Positions 1 through 8,877 of a stretch of 64,000 nucleotides of DNA are shown here, piece after piece (the first letter of the stretch is position 1; the number at the start of each line of letters is the position of its first letter). The stretch is from Nocardia carnea NBRC 14403 (GTDB lineage Bacteria > Actinomycetota > Actinomycetes > Mycobacteriales > Mycobacteriaceae), in NCBI RefSeq assembly GCF_000308515.1, contig NZ_BAFV01000056.1, positions 62,001 through 126,000 on the forward strand, in the 5' to 3' direction. The notes under the pieces are model-generated. The model was not told the DNA's origin, made no database searches, and saw only the letters and a program-made list of their open reading frames with translations. Position numbers and translations under genes: made by a program.

Positions 1-1
1 G

Positions 2-1189
2 CTGGTGGATGCGTTCGCCGCGGGCGTGCTGGCACAGGGGCTGGACGTGGTGCGGATCGGTTCGGCGTCCACCGACCAGCTGTATTTCGCCTCGGGCACA
101 CTCGACTGCCCGGGCGCCATGTTCACCGCCAGCCACAATCCGGCCCGCTACAACGGCATCAAATTGTGCCGGGCGCGGGCGCTGCCGGTCGGTCAGGACA
201 CCGGTCTCGCCACCATCGCCGAGGAACTCGTCACCGGTGTTCCGGGCTACGACGGCGCACCGGGCACCACCACGGAAACCGATCTGCTCGGCGATTACGC
301 GGTGTTCCTGCGCGATCTGGTGGCGCTCGACGGTATCCGGCCACTGACGGTCGCGGTGGATGCCGGTAACGGAATGGGCGGGCATACCGTTCCCGCCGTT
401 CTCGGCGCCCTGCCGCAGGTGACGATCGTGCCGCTGTACTTCGAGCTGGACGGGTCGTTCCCCAACCACGAGGCCAACCCGCTGGATCCGGCGAACCTGG
501 TGGATCTGCAGAAACTGGTCCGGGAGTCGGGGGCCGATATCGGGCTGGCGTTCGACGGTGACGCCGACCGTTGTTTCGTCGTGGACGAGCAGGGTGATCC
601 GGTCTCGCCGTCCGCGATCACGGCGCTGGTCGCCGAGCGTGAACTCGCCAAGGAGCCCGGGGCCACGATCATCCACAATCTGATCACGTCACGGTCGGTA
701 CCGGAGCTGGTGACCGAACTGGGCGGCAGCCCGGTGCGCTCGCGGGTCGGGCATTCGTTCATCAAACAGCTCATGGCGAGTACGGGTGCGGTTTTCGGCG
801 GAGAGCATTCCGCGCACTACTACTTCCGGGATTTCTGGGGCGCCGATTCCGGCATGCTGGCCGCATTGCATGTACTGGCCGCCCTCGGTGAGGACAAACG
901 GCCCGTTTCGGAACTGATGGCCTCCTACACGGGGTACGCCGCCTCGGGTGAGATCAATTCGACCGTCGCCGACGCCGCCGAACGCACCGGCGCGGTACTC
1001 GACGCTTTCGCCGGCCGGGCGGTGGCGGTGGACCGCCTCGACGGCGTAACGGTGCAACTCCCCGAGGACGCCTGGTTCAACCTGCGTGCCTCCAATACCG
1101 AACCGCTACTGCGGCTCAACGTCGAAGCGCGCTGTCCGGAGGAAGTAGACGCACTCGTGACCGAGATTCTGCGCATCGTCCGCGCCTGA
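2..1189 (+). CDS. manB: Phosphomannomutase/phosphoglucomutase (5' end missing)
   Basis: Interconverts mannose-6-phosphate and mannose-1-phosphate in the cytoplasm, feeding GDP-mannose and mannolipid synthesis. The reading frame is open to the window edge, so the N-terminus (roughly 60-70 residues by family length) lies outside; the GTG at 5 is not taken as the start. All hexose-phosphate mutase signatures are present: the phosphoserine loop TASHNP (nt ~125-142), the metal loop DGDADR (554-571), the sugar-specificity loop GGEHS (~797-811) and the phosphate-binding loop RASNTEP (~1085-1105). The next two genes are a TobH-like protein and manA, the order of Rv3257c-Rv3256c-Rv3255c in M. tuberculosis. 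The window cannot show preference for mannose over glucose; context favours mannose. Confidence 0.93.
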   Translation: MVDAFAAGVLAQGLDVVRIGSASTDQLYFASGTLDCPGAMFTASHNPARYNGIKLCRARALPVGQDTGLATIAEELVTGVPGYDGAPGTTTETDLLGDYAVFLRDLVALDGIRPLTVAVDAGNGMGGHTVPAVLGALPQVTIVPLYFELDGSFPNHEANPLDPANLVDLQKLVRESGADIGLAFDGDADRCFVVDEQGDPVSPSAITALVAERELAKEPGATIIHNLITSRSVPELVTELGGSPVRSRVGHSFIKQLMASTGAVFGGEHSAHYYFRDFWGADSGMLAALHVLAALGEDKRPVSELMASYTGYAASGEINSTVADAAERTGAVLDAFAGRAVAVDRLDGVTVQLPEDAWFNLRASNTEPLLRLNVEARCPEEVDALVTEILRIVRA

Positions 1190-1306
1190 CTGGAATAGTG
1201 GAAATACACACCGTGGATTCGCCCGTTCCAGGCCCGGTATCCACGATCCGGGCGGTGGCGGCGGCCGAGACCGAAAACAGCGCGATGAGGGGAGGTGCCA
1301 CGCCCG

Positions 1307-2506
1307 ATGATCGCTGATACCCCGGTACTCGATCTGGACGATGCCGCAATGCTCGAGGCCGCCGATACCGGCGGCGCCCTCCGTTCGGCCGCATCCGGTG
1401 GCGCCCAGGTACGGGCCACCGCAGCGGCCGTGGCCGAGAATGCCCTCGCCGGGCTGGCCGGTCTGCAGCCACGCAGTCTGCTGCTGGTTTCCGGCGCCGG
1501 CCGGGCCGGACGTGCGGCGGGGCTGCTGGTGGCGGCGCTCGGTGACCGTGCCGGATTGCCACTGGTTCCGGTGAGCACCGTGCCTTCCTGGGCCGGTCCC
1601 TTGGACGTCGTACTGGTCAGCGGTGACGACGCCGGTGATCCCCGGCTGATCGACGCGGTGGACCGGGCGGTGCGCCGGGGCGCCGAGGTGGTCGTGGCGG
1701 CGCCGAACGAGGGACCGCTGCGGGCCGCGGCGGCCGGACGCGCTGCCGTGCTGGAGCCGCGGGTTCCTGTGCTCGACGCCAACCGGCTGCTGCGCTACCT
1801 GGCGACCGGTATCGCGGTGCTGCGGGCGATCGCCCCCGCCCGAACGGCCGGTGACCTGCCCGATCTCACCGATCTCGCCGATGTGCTCGATACCGAGGCA
1901 CTGCGCGACGGGCCTCAGCACGAGGTGTTCCACAATCCCGCCAAGAACCTTGCCGCCCGCACCCAGCAGCGCGGCCTGATCCTGGCCGGGGACAGCCCCG
2001 CGACCACCGAACTGGCGATCCATGCCGCGGAGGTCCTGCTGCAGTCCGGGGGCCGCACCGCCACCGCCGTGGATCTGTCCGTCGCTGTGGCCGCGCTCCC
2101 CCAGCTGGTGGATGCGGCCACGGCCGCCGCGCCGGATTACGATCCGCTGTTCCACGACGAGCAGCTCGACGGGCCGCCGCCGGTCGAGAAGAAGCGGATC
2201 TTCCTGTGCAGCACCGATACCGACAGTCCGGCCGCGCGACGCAAACTCGCGCTGTTCGGGGGTGCCGGCGGCGGCACGGTCGACGCCGACCTGGTCACGG
2301 CCGATATCGAGACGGTCCCGGCGGATCCGTCCCGTGTCGAATCCGGCGAACCGGCCCCGGAACCGGCCACTCATGCCGGCGCGGAGCTGGAACGTCTCGC
2401 GGTACTGGCGTTGCGCTGGGAAATGACGGCCGCCTACCTGCGGCTCATCGGCGGCCGGGCGGTCGCGGCCGCCGATCCGGACAGGTACGACGGGGGACCG
2501 TACTAG
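1307..2506 (+). CDS. TobH-like SIS-domain protein
   Basis: A 399-residue protein matching in position and length the actinobacterial TobH/SIS family (Rv3256c) found between manB and manA. A Gly/Ala-rich nucleotide- or sugar-phosphate-binding segment (SGAGRAGRAAG, about residues 60-70) fits an SIS sugar-isomerase fold, and a second half resembles phosphomannose-isomerase-like proteins. I see no residues that prove catalysis. Start choice: the ATG at 1307 lies 11 nt after GGGGAGG; a GTG at 1295 overlaps that Shine-Dalgarno stretch and is less likely. The stop TAG shares one base with the GTG start of manA, so the two are translationally coupled. It probably works with ManA and ManB in the mannose-phosphate pool, by context only. 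Confidence 0.8.
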   Translation: MIADTPVLDLDDAAMLEAADTGGALRSAASGGAQVRATAAAVAENALAGLAGLQPRSLLLVSGAGRAGRAAGLLVAALGDRAGLPLVPVSTVPSWAGPLDVVLVSGDDAGDPRLIDAVDRAVRRGAEVVVAAPNEGPLRAAAAGRAAVLEPRVPVLDANRLLRYLATGIAVLRAIAPARTAGDLPDLTDLADVLDTEALRDGPQHEVFHNPAKNLAARTQQRGLILAGDSPATTELAIHAAEVLLQSGGRTATAVDLSVAVAALPQLVDAATAAAPDYDPLFHDEQLDGPPPVEKKRIFLCSTDTDSPAARRKLALFGGAGGGTVDADLVTADIETVPADPSRVESGEPAPEPATHAGAELERLAVLALRWEMTAAYLRLIGGRAVAAADPDRYDGGPY

Positions 2507-3714
2507 TGCACGAACTCGTAGGTGCGTTGCGCTCGTACGCCTGGGGTTCACGCACCGCGCTCGCCGAACTCTGCGGCCGCCCTGTCCCTTCCGCACATCC
2601 GGAAGCCGAACTGTGGTTCGGCGCCCACCCCGCCGACCCCGCCTATATCCGTACCGAACGCGGTAAACGCTCGCTGCTCGAAGTGGTCTCGGCCGAACCC
2701 GGCCGGGAACTCGGCGCCGCCGCGACCCGTTTCGACGGCCGGTTGCCGTTCCTGCTGAAGATCCTGGCCGCCGAGGAACCGCTGTCGTTGCAAGCGCATC
2801 CGAGCGCGCAGCAGGCGGCGGCCGGTTTCGCCCGGGAGAACCGCACCGGGGTGCCGCTGGATTCGCCGATGCGCAACTACCGCGACGACAGCCATAAACC
2901 CGAACTCGTCGTCGCACTGGAACGTTTCGAGGCCCTGGCCGGTTTCCGGGATCCGTTGCGCACGGTGGAACTGTTCCGCGCCCTGGGCGTTCCCGAACTG
3001 GGGCAATACGCCGATCTGCTCGCCGCGCAACCCGATTCCGACGGTCTGCGCACCCTGTTCACCAGCTGGATAACGCTGCCGAATACGGCGCTGGACATGC
3101 TTCTGCCCGCCGTCCTGGACGGCTGCGTGCGCTATCTGACCAATGCGGAGCGCGAATTCGCGCCGGTTGCCCAGACGACCCTCGAACTCGCCGAAAGCTA
3201 TCCGGGAGATGCCGGTGTGCTGGCTTCGCTGTTGCTGAACCGGATCACCCTGCAACCCGGCCAGGGCTTGTTCCTCGCTGCCGGCAACCTGCACGCATAT
3301 CTGCACGGGGTCGCGGTCGAGATCATGGCGAACTCGGACAATGTGCTGCGCGGTGGGCTCACCCCGAAACACGTCGATGTGCCGGAACTGCTGAAAGTCT
3401 TGGATTTCGGACCCATCGACCTCCCCCTGGTACTGCCGGAACCGGCGGGCGACGGTTCGGTGCGTTACCGCACCCCCGCCCCCGAATTCGCGTTGCGCCG
3501 CTTCGATATCACCGAGGGCTCGGCACTGGTTCCGCTCACCGACGCCGGCCCCGGCATCGTCTTGTGTACGGCCGGTTCGGCCCATCTGCTCGACGGTAGC
3601 TCCGAGGTCCGGCTCGACCGCGGTACCGCGGCGTGGATCTCGGCCACCGATACCGATATCCGCGCCCGAGCAGCCGGCGGACCCGCCACACTTTTCTGCG
3701 CCTGCGTGGGGTGA
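2506..3714 (+). CDS. manA: Mannose-6-phosphate isomerase, class I
   Basis: Interconverts fructose-6-phosphate and mannose-6-phosphate, the entry to GDP-mannose synthesis. The 402-residue protein carries the zinc ligands of type I isomerases: the QAHP motif near residues 95-98, the glutamate in KPEL near 132, and the histidine in AGNLHAYLHG near 263. It starts with GTG overlapping the TobH stop by one base (TAGTG). Last gene of the manB-tobH-manA operon; a large palindromic repeat follows 120 bp later. Confidence 0.95.
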   Translation: MHELVGALRSYAWGSRTALAELCGRPVPSAHPEAELWFGAHPADPAYIRTERGKRSLLEVVSAEPGRELGAAATRFDGRLPFLLKILAAEEPLSLQAHPSAQQAAAGFARENRTGVPLDSPMRNYRDDSHKPELVVALERFEALAGFRDPLRTVELFRALGVPELGQYADLLAAQPDSDGLRTLFTSWITLPNTALDMLLPAVLDGCVRYLTNAEREFAPVAQTTLELAESYPGDAGVLASLLLNRITLQPGQGLFLAAGNLHAYLHGVAVEIMANSDNVLRGGLTPKHVDVPELLKVLDFGPIDLPLVLPEPAGDGSVRYRTPAPEFALRRFDITEGSALVPLTDAGPGIVLCTAGSAHLLDGSSEVRLDRGTAAWISATDTDIRARAAGGPATLFCACVG

Positions 3715-3837
3715 GACAGGGCCCCATCCCAGGCCCTATCGGCATATACCTCCGCCGAAATAGACCGGCGAACTCGTGCGCTCGTGCCCAGCCCACCCCG
3801 GCCGTGCCGGACTTCCCGAAATGTTCACCTCCCTGGT

Positions 3838-3984
3838 GCCGAGTTCAGCGAGGCCCTTATAGGGTTGGGGCCGCGTGGTGCTTCCGTCCTCGATGCGATG
3901 CGGCGCAGCCGCGAGTGTCGAGGGCGGAAGCACCACGCCTGAGGGCCTCAACCCGCGGCGCCGCAGGCGCCGCAAATAAACACA
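3838..3984. repeat. Structured palindromic intergenic repeat, copy 1
   Basis: Starts with the leader GCCGAGTTCAGCGAGGCCC (3838-3856). A long imperfect stem follows (left arm 3862-3893, right arm 3918-3954), with a right-side bulge of about 6 nt after the first 11-12 outer pairs. The apical part keeps TCGATGCGATGCGG and ends in GTGTCGA. A second perfect hairpin comes next (GCGGCGCC, loop GCA, GGCGCCGC; 3955-3973), then AAATAAACACA. It lies between manA and the cation efflux gene; the AAACACA end abuts the Shine-Dalgarno of the latter. Copies 2 and 3 share leader, apex and second hairpin but have different stem sequences that still pair. It lacks a T-run after the hairpin, so it is not a typical intrinsic terminator. 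The 281 bp between the two genes hold no coding sequence. Confidence 0.85.
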
Positions 3985-3995
3985 GAGGGTGGCAG

Positions 3996-4922
3996 ATGTC
4001 GGCTGGTGGAAGTAAGAAGGCGATTCTTGCCGCGTTGACGGCGAATGCCGGGATCGCGGTGGCGAAGTTCGTGGGTGCGGGGATCACCGGGTCGGCGTCG
4101 ATGCTGGCCGAGGGTGTGCACTCGGTAGCCGATACCGCCAATCAGGGGCTGCTGCTGTTCGGGCAGAACCGGGCGCAGCAGGAGGCCGACGAGCTGCATC
4201 CGTTCGGGTACGGGCGCAGCCGCTATTTCTATTCGTTCGTGGTGGCCCTGGTGTTGTTCACACTGGGCTCGGTGTACGCCCTGTACGAGGGTATTCACAA
4301 GATCCAGCATCCCGAGGAGCTCAGCTCGCCGATGGTGGCCGTGGTGATCCTGGTGATCGCCATCGGGCTGGAGATCTACAGTTTCACGACCGCGGTCCGG
4401 GAATCCAAACCGCTCAAGGGCCGGGCGAGCTGGTGGCAGTTCATCCGTAATTCGCGCAGCCCGGAACTGCCGGTGGTGCTGCTGGAGGACACCGGTGCAC
4501 TGGTCGGCTTGGTGCTGGCGCTGGGCGGTGTCGGACTGACCATGCTGACAGGCGATCCGGTCTGGGACGGTATCGGAACCCTGTGCATCGGCGCACTGCT
4601 CGGAATCATCGCGATCATTCTGATCATCGAGATGCACAGCCTGCTGATCGGTGAGGGTGCGACCGCGGCCGAGGATCGCGCGATCCGCGACTGCGTCGCC
4701 GACGGGACGACGATCGATCGGCTCATCCATATGAAGACCCAGTACATCGGCCCGGAAGAGATGCTGGTGGCGGCGAAGGTGGCAGTGGCGCCCGGACTGG
4801 ATATCGCGCAGATCGCGGCGGGTATCGACGAGGCCGAGAGCCGGATCCGGGCGGCGGTGCCGACGGCGCGGATCATCTACCTGGAGCCCGATCTGTACCG
4901 CCAGCCCGCCGGTAAGGCCTAA
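3996..4922 (+). CDS. Cation diffusion facilitator (CDF) family transporter
   Basis: A 308-residue membrane protein of the CDF family, which exports divalent metals (Zn, Fe, Mn, Co) by proton antiport. Transmembrane segments are visible around residues 12-32, 75-98, 112-132, 160-185 and 190-212. The metal-site signature HSVAD (His42 to Asp46) sits in the second helix, and the C-terminal ~90 residues form the soluble domain. The start ATG follows AGAGGG by 6-7 nt. A palindromic repeat lies directly upstream, so its promoter must be in or before that element. Its stop overlaps the convergent oxidoreductase by 4 bp. The metal cannot be told from sequence. Confidence 0.92.
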   Translation: MSAGGSKKAILAALTANAGIAVAKFVGAGITGSASMLAEGVHSVADTANQGLLLFGQNRAQQEADELHPFGYGRSRYFYSFVVALVLFTLGSVYALYEGIHKIQHPEELSSPMVAVVILVIAIGLEIYSFTTAVRESKPLKGRASWWQFIRNSRSPELPVVLLEDTGALVGLVLALGGVGLTMLTGDPVWDGIGTLCIGALLGIIAIILIIEMHSLLIGEGATAAEDRAIRDCVADGTTIDRLIHMKTQYIGPEEMLVAAKVAVAPGLDIAQIAAGIDEAESRIRAAVPTARIIYLEPDLYRQPAGKA

Positions 4923-6391
4923 CTGCCCGGGGTGGTTTCCGCGTTCGCACCGGCCAGCTCCAGCGGGTCGGTGCGGATACCGAATACGGTGCGCAACGCG
5001 TGCGCGGCGGCGTGTGTACCGGCCATTCCGTGCACCCCGCCGCCCGGCGGCGTGGCCGACGAGCACAGGTAGACACCGGGCAGCCCGGTGGTGTGCGGGT
5101 TCCAGCGGGGTACCGGGCGGAACACCGTCTGCATGAGGGTCATCGCCCCGGCGCCGATATCACCGCCCACATAGTTGGCGTTGTATGCGGGCAGTTCGGC
5201 GGCCGTGTAGACATGTTTCGCCAGGATCAGGTCCCGGAAGCCGGGGGCGAACCGCTCGATCTGGCCGATGATCTGCTCGCTGATATCGCGATCCGATCCA
5301 TTCGGAACGTGCGCGTAGGCGTACAGGGTGTGCTGCCCCGCCGGGGCTCGGCCCGGGTCCACGACACCGGGCTGGATGACCAGCGTGTACGGCCGATCGG
5401 TATGCATACCCGCGGCGACCGCGTGTTCGGCGGCCATGGCCTCGGCCCGGCTACCCACCAGGTGCAGAGTGCCCGCTTCGGCGCACTCCGGCGCCTGCCA
5501 CGGGACCGGGCCGGACAGCGCGAAATCGACCTTGCAGGAGCCCGGGCCGTAGCGCACATTGCCCAACAGGCGGCGGTACCCGGTGGGCAGCCGGTCGCCG
5601 CCGATACGGACGAGTTCGGCGGGCGAGGTATCGCACAGGACTGCCCGGGCCGAACCGAATTCCGCCAGCGAATCCACCCGGTGGCCGGTGATCACCCGGC
5701 CACCGCGACGGCGTAGTTCCGCAGCGAGCGCGTCCACGATCGCCTGGCTGCCGCCGCGCGGTACGGGCCAGCCACCGACATGCGCGAGGGTCGCCAGGAG
5801 CAGCCCGGCGCCGACGGCCGGTAGTGCCCGCGGCGGGCGGACCGCATGCGCGGCAACCCCGGTGAACAGTGCCGGAGCGATCTCCCCGGAAAATCGGGCA
5901 TCCCACAGCGGCGACCCCTGTTCGAACATCCGCAGACCGAACCGGACCGCTGCCGGAGACAGCGGCACCCGCCGCATATTCGACATCGCGGTATCCACCA
6001 CGGCCGGCCAGTCCTCGACCAGCGGCCCGAGCAGGCCCCGCCAGGCTTTCCCGTCGCGCCCCAGCTCGGCCACGGTGCGGTCCAGATCCCGCCATGCCAC
6101 CCCCGCGCCCCCGGAATCGAGCGGATGCGCATACGAGGCGGCCGGGGTGAGCAGCTCCACCCCGTGCGCGGCCAGGTCGAAGGCCCGGAAGAACGGCGAC
6201 GCATACGCCATGGGGTGCGCGCCGGCGCAGATATCGTGCCGGAAGCCGGGCAGGGTGACCTCGGCGGTCCGGCAACCGCCCCCGACGGTCTCCCCCGCCT
6301 CGTGCACCTCGACGTCGAGCCCGGCGCCGGCCAGGATCACCGCCGCCGCAAGCCCGTTGGGTCCGGCCCCCACCACGACGACATCAGCCAT
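4919..6391 (-). CDS. FAD-dependent oxidoreductase, phytoene-desaturase/PYROXD2-like
   Basis: A 490-residue flavoprotein. The N-terminal Rossmann motif GAGPNGLAAA (residues ~8-17) is followed by the amine-oxidase/phytoene-desaturase signature VGGGCRT near residue 37. The second FAD-contacting motif near the C-terminus reads GGGVHGMAG. These are typical of NAD(P)/FAD oxidoreductases related to phytoene desaturases and to PYROXD2, which dehydrogenate lipid-like substrates. The substrate is unknown, and no carotenoid genes lie nearby. Convergent with the cation efflux gene with a 4-bp overlap; about 300 bp separate it from the upstream P450 on the same strand. Confidence 0.85.
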   Translation of the reverse strand: MADVVVVGAGPNGLAAAVILAGAGLDVEVHEAGETVGGGCRTAEVTLPGFRHDICAGAHPMAYASPFFRAFDLAAHGVELLTPAASYAHPLDSGGAGVAWRDLDRTVAELGRDGKAWRGLLGPLVEDWPAVVDTAMSNMRRVPLSPAAVRFGLRMFEQGSPLWDARFSGEIAPALFTGVAAHAVRPPRALPAVGAGLLLATLAHVGGWPVPRGGSQAIVDALAAELRRRGGRVITGHRVDSLAEFGSARAVLCDTSPAELVRIGGDRLPTGYRRLLGNVRYGPGSCKVDFALSGPVPWQAPECAEAGTLHLVGSRAEAMAAEHAVAAGMHTDRPYTLVIQPGVVDPGRAPAGQHTLYAYAHVPNGSDRDISEQIIGQIERFAPGFRDLILAKHVYTAAELPAYNANYVGGDIGAGAMTLMQTVFRPVPRWNPHTTGLPGVYLCSSATPPGGGVHGMAGTHAAAHALRTVFGIRTDPLELAGANAETTPGS

Positions 6392-6697
6392 GACCCGAGT
6401 CTATGTTCATCGGCACGCCGACGCGGGCGACCATCTGATGTCTCCTCGAATGCGCCCACCCGGCGCTCCGGATTCGGTGCGCGACCGGCGCTTGTGAACA
6501 GCCGGCCCGATCGTCCGGTCGACTGCGGCACCGACCGGCGGTGTGGTGGTAGATATCTCCACCGGCGTGGTAGCGCCCGGCGGAGCGGCGACCTCCGTGC
6601 GGGGCGGAGCTCGGAGGCGCAGGGTCGGACTCGCCGGGCTGCCCGGTGGTTCGCCGACGCGTACGTCCGAGGCCAGGGCCGCGGTGGCCCGCCCTGT
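6392..6697. other. Intergenic, no gene seen
   Basis: Lies between a P450 and the FAD oxidoreductase, both on the minus strand. Open frames here are shadows without family resemblance or a Shine-Dalgarno. It must hold the oxidoreductase promoter if that gene is not read through from the P450. I see no clear hairpin or repeat. Confidence 0.6.
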
Positions 6698-7993
6698 TCA
6701 GACCCGCGTACGGGCTCGTGCGCCGGTGTGGGCGGGCAGGTGGGAGTAACCGTGCAGGGTGTACAGGGGCCGGCGGGTGGGCGGATCGGTGAGTCGCAGG
6801 TCGGGGAAGGTTTCAGTGAGGGTCCGCAGGGCGTGGGTGGCTTCCATCCGGGCCAATCCGGCGCCGAGGCAGACGTGGATTCCGCTGCTGAAGCCGAGAT
6901 GGTTCTTGGCGTTCTCCCGGGTGATGTCGAATCGGGCGGGATCGGGGAAGACCGCGGGGTCGCGGTTGGCGCCGGCCAGGGACAGCACCACCGTCGATCC
7001 CGGACGCAACCGGCGGCCGGCGATTTCGAGGTCGGTACGCGCGACACGGGCGGTGGTCTGCACGGGGGCGTCGATCCGCAGAACCTCTTCGACCGCGTTG
7101 GGCCAGAGTTCCGGTTCGGCACGGAGCCGGTCCAGCTGATCCGGATGCCCGAGCAGCCAGACGATACCTTTGCCGATGAGGTTGACCGTGGTCTCGAACC
7201 CCGCGCCCATGAGCAGGGTGGCCGAGGTGCACAGTTCGTGATCGGTGAGATCACCGGCGGTGACCAGGCTGCTGAGGATATCGTCGCCGGGTTCGGCGCG
7301 GAGCCGCTCGATATGGTCGAGCAGATAGGCGTGCACCCGTTCGGAGGCCTGCATCGCTTTGCTGTGCGTCTGCCAGGAGATCCCGAGATCGAGCAGCGGG
7401 CTTATATCGTCACCCCACCGCAGGAACATCTCACGATCCGAATCGGGGAATCCGAGCATTTCGGAGATGATCGCGATGGGCACCTGGGAGGCGAACCGGG
7501 CCACCAGATCGGTGGGTCCGTCGTCGGGCAGGGCGGCGAGCAGTTCGTCGGTCACGCTCGCGATCCGGTCGCCCAGCCGGGCGACAGCACGCGGGGTGAA
7601 GGCGGCGGCGACGGGTTTGCGCATCCGGGTGTGTTCGGGCTGGTCGATCATCAACATGGACGGCGGGTCAACGGGGTTGGGCGGAACCGGCCGGCGCTGC
7701 AACCATGTCCGCGCCCGGTCCGGAATCGGGGCGAACTCGGGCATTCCGGTACCGAAACGGTTGTCCCGCAGGACCTCCCGGCACAGGTCATGGTCGAAGG
7801 TGATCCACGCCGAGGTGACCCGATGCAATCCGCCCCCGCCGCGCATCTCCTCGATCAGCGCGTATGGGTTCTCGATACCTTCCGGGCCGCCGTTGAGCCG
7901 GGCGAAGGGATCACCTTGCCGGAGTTTGACTTTCTTGGCCGCCCGGACCAGTCCGTGATGGTTGACCCACCGATACAGATACTGCGGTTTCAT
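6698..7993 (-). CDS. Cytochrome P450
   Basis: A 431-residue bacterial class I P450, a soluble haem monooxygenase needing ferredoxin partners not encoded nearby. Visible motifs: the I-helix oxygen-activation segment MGAGFETT, the ExxR pair in EEVLR, and the haem loop FSSGIHVCLG with its cysteine near residue 375. Start choice is decided by the ribosome-binding site: GGAGGGG lies 5 nt before the ATG at 7993, whereas an in-frame ATG 30 bp upstream (8023) has none. Substrate unknown; I do not assign a CYP number. Confidence 0.92.
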   Translation of the reverse strand: MKPQYLYRWVNHHGLVRAAKKVKLRQGDPFARLNGGPEGIENPYALIEEMRGGGGLHRVTSAWITFDHDLCREVLRDNRFGTGMPEFAPIPDRARTWLQRRPVPPNPVDPPSMLMIDQPEHTRMRKPVAAAFTPRAVARLGDRIASVTDELLAALPDDGPTDLVARFASQVPIAIISEMLGFPDSDREMFLRWGDDISPLLDLGISWQTHSKAMQASERVHAYLLDHIERLRAEPGDDILSSLVTAGDLTDHELCTSATLLMGAGFETTVNLIGKGIVWLLGHPDQLDRLRAEPELWPNAVEEVLRIDAPVQTTARVARTDLEIAGRRLRPGSTVVLSLAGANRDPAVFPDPARFDITRENAKNHLGFSSGIHVCLGAGLARMEATHALRTLTETFPDLRLTDPPTRRPLYTLHGYSHLPAHTGARARTRV

Positions 7994-8109
7994 CCGAACC
8001 CCTCCGTCGCTGCTGCGTCGCATCCTGTCCCGACGTTACGCAGAACACAGTCCCGGCGGTACCTGCCGGAGTCGGATCCCGGGACCTACCGTGGTAGGAC
8101 TCCGGGCGT

Positions 8110-8829
8110 TCAGAGAACCCGGGTGACCCGTTCGGTCTCGATGCGGCGATCCCGCTGCGCGGGATCCGGATCGGTCACCTGCACCAGCGACGCGCCCGCG
8201 ACGAACACCGCGAGGTACCGGTCGATCAGCTCCTCGGCGGTATCCCAGCTGCCGGTCGACAACACCCGATCGGTTTCCGAGAGACCCTGCCGGGCCGCAG
8301 ATTTCCGCGCCAGGGTGAGTACCTCCGGCACCGGCATACCGTCCAGCGCGGCGCCGGTTCCACCGGGGCGGAACTGGTCGCCGTGGACGCGGACCGCGGT
8401 CGCGTAGTCGGTGACTCCGAGCGGCAGATCCTGTACCGGGGCGCCCATCGGGTCGAGTGACAGTGCCGCGACCTCGGGGGCATCCTCGGTTTCGCCGAGG
8501 CGGTCGGCGGTGGCGAAAACCAGTTCCGCGTCCGGGTCCGGTTGCAGTACCACCTCGGTCCCGGCCCACCAGCAGCCGAGCAGGACGGCCGCGGTCTGCC
8601 AGTGGGCAGGTAGGAGTACCGCCACCCGGGCGCCGGGGGTGAGGCCGAATTCGTCGCGGATCAGGTTGGCGGTTTTGGCCGCCCAGTTGGCCAGGGTGAC
8701 CGCGGACAGTTCGATACGCGCGCCTGTCGCATCGTCGTACCAGGTGATCCGGGGCGCGGCCGGTTCGCGTTCCAGAATCGGCTCGAGTACCGCTTCGGGG
8801 AGGGTCGTGGCCTGCTCTACGTCACGCAT
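8110..8829 (-). CDS. TIGR03089 family protein (truncated acyl-adenylate-synthetase-like)
   Basis: A 239-residue protein of the actinobacterial TIGR03089 family (Rv3268 is the M. tuberculosis member). It resembles only the N-terminal part of ANL-superfamily adenylating enzymes (TWYDD, then AVLLPAHWQTAAVLLGCWWAG) and lacks the ATP-binding P-loop and the C-terminal lid, so it is unlikely to be a working ligase alone. It sits directly downstream of the LCP gene on the same strand, 48 bp apart, as in mycobacteria, which suggests an envelope-related role by context. Function unknown. Confidence 0.85.
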   Translation of the reverse strand: MRDVEQATTLPEAVLEPILEREPAAPRITWYDDATGARIELSAVTLANWAAKTANLIRDEFGLTPGARVAVLLPAHWQTAAVLLGCWWAGTEVVLQPDPDAELVFATADRLGETEDAPEVAALSLDPMGAPVQDLPLGVTDYATAVRVHGDQFRPGGTGAALDGMPVPEVLTLARKSAARQGLSETDRVLSTGSWDTAEELIDRYLAVFVAGASLVQVTDPDPAQRDRRIETERVTRVL

Positions 8830-8877
8830 CGTCTGCTTTCTGCGTCCAATTCTTCGGCGTCCGATTCACACCGGCGG

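Noticed and set aside
3838..3984. Palindromic repeats as intrinsic terminators
   Set aside because: No T-run follows the hairpin on the strand where it would be needed; the A/T-rich stretch is on the other side, and one copy precedes a gene start.
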